Shown here piece by piece: positions 13,661-14,025 of a stretch of 14,025 nt of DNA (position 1 is the stretch's first letter; each line of letters opens with the position of its first letter). The position numbers were made by a program, and so were the translations under genes. This stretch comes from Acidobacteriota bacterium (GTDB taxonomy: Bacteria > Acidobacteriota > Terriglobia > Terriglobales > Acidobacteriaceae), in NCBI GenBank assembly GCA_021781075.1, contig JAJXXN010000113.1, positions 1 through 14,025 of the forward strand, given 5' to 3'. Below the pieces are notes generated by a model, which was given only the letters and a program-made list of their open reading frames with translations, ran no database searches and had not been told where the DNA came from.

Positions 13661-14025
13661 TCAGTCAACCCTGTAAGCCAGGTTGTCGAAGAGCAGGCCT
13701 TCACCGGGCTCAAAATTGAAATAAACCGTTGAGCAGGGGTCGGTCCATCCCGTGCGGACACGCTTCACCTCGCCCGGCTTGATTGTGTAGGTTGCTTCGC
13801 GCAACTCAGTACAGCGCACGGCGATGGTCGAATCCTGCTTGCCGCCGTTGTAAACATCAAAGCCCATAAAAACGCGCGGTGAGTAGAACTTGAACTCCGC
13901 CTTCTCGCTCTTCGCGTCCGCAAGCGCCAGATTGAATGTGCCGAATGCGCCATCGGGAACGTGGATCTTCCACTGCCCTGCGCCCCAATCGATGACGCCC
14001 GATGGGATTTGCCCGCTCAGCACCG
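13661..14025 (-). CDS. C-terminal part of an unidentified protein with a predicted beta-sandwich domain
   Basis: The last 121 codons of a gene that runs off the right edge; the apparent GTG at 14023 is not evidence of a start. The sequence alternates short hydrophobic strands: WKIHVPDGAFGTFNLAL, AEFKFYSPRVFMGFDVYNGG, TIAVRC, ATYTIKPGEVKRVRTGW, VYFNFEPGEGLLFDNLAYRVD. The FDVYNGG and FDNLAY features suggest a galactose-binding-like or carbohydrate-binding beta-sandwich at the end of a larger exported protein. No family was recognised with certainty. No U-rich terminator follows its TGA stop, only GC hairpins. Confidence 0.7.
   Translation of the reverse strand, partial: VLSGQIPSGVIDWGAGQWKIHVPDGAFGTFNLALADAKSEKAEFKFYSPRVFMGFDVYNGGKQDSTIAVRCTELREATYTIKPGEVKRVRTGWTDPCSTVYFNFEPGEGLLFDNLAYRVD

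Overview
The window is GC-rich bacterial DNA with Gram-negative-type envelope biology: many exported proteins, two CXXCH haem proteins and a Tat-exported glycosidase. The combination of a CRTAC1/ASPIC-UnbV FG-GAP protein, a YVTN-propeller/di-haem fusion, a free-standing Reg_prop propeller and a dense intergenic repeat-like element fits an acidobacterium best (moderate confidence). Related soil or aquatic phyla are possible. No tRNA, rRNA, CRISPR array or insertion sequence was recognised.

Layout. Positions 1-145 hold the 5' end of an exported protein on the minus strand, followed by about 390 bp of intergenic DNA. From 10146 down to 540, all on the minus strand, lies what looks like one long operon: DAHP synthase, a PD40/hydrazine-synthase-alpha-like haem protein, a CRTAC1 FG-GAP protein, a YVTN propeller fused to a cytochrome-c-peroxidase-like di-haem module, a Reg_prop propeller, a Rid-family protein and an ABC-type substrate-binding protein. 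Four of its junctions overlap by one base or abut (9190, 7732/7733, 6011, 4077), the other two gaps are 45 and 10 bp, and a strong intrinsic terminator sits at 480-507. A divergent intergenic region (10147-10391) separates this operon from a plus-strand Tat-exported family 1 beta-glucosidase. The glucosidase converges on a minus-strand amidase across a bidirectional terminator. The right edge carries the 3' end of another minus-strand gene.

How the genes may work together. Five consecutive products of the operon are predicted to be exported or were so ancestrally. Four of them are beta-propellers of four different sequence families, two carry c-type haem motifs, and the last gene encodes a periplasmic binding protein that arrives without permease or ATPase genes. 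This resembles, in parts list only, periplasmic oxidation clusters in which a propeller, cytochromes and an orphan binding protein accompany a dehydrogenase. The substrate is not readable from the sequence. A solitary DAHP synthase at the head and a Rid-like protein lacking the catalytic arginine suggest a link to aromatic or imine chemistry, but that is inference.

The main anomaly is in the PD40/haem gene. Its signal-peptide segment is in frame with the body, but two UAG codons 18 bp apart (9041-9043 and 9059-9061) interrupt it. As read, the haem protein would start at a TTG without an export signal. This is a recent pseudogene, a sequence error or a recoding event. Two other genes here end in UAG, which argues against general UAG reassignment.
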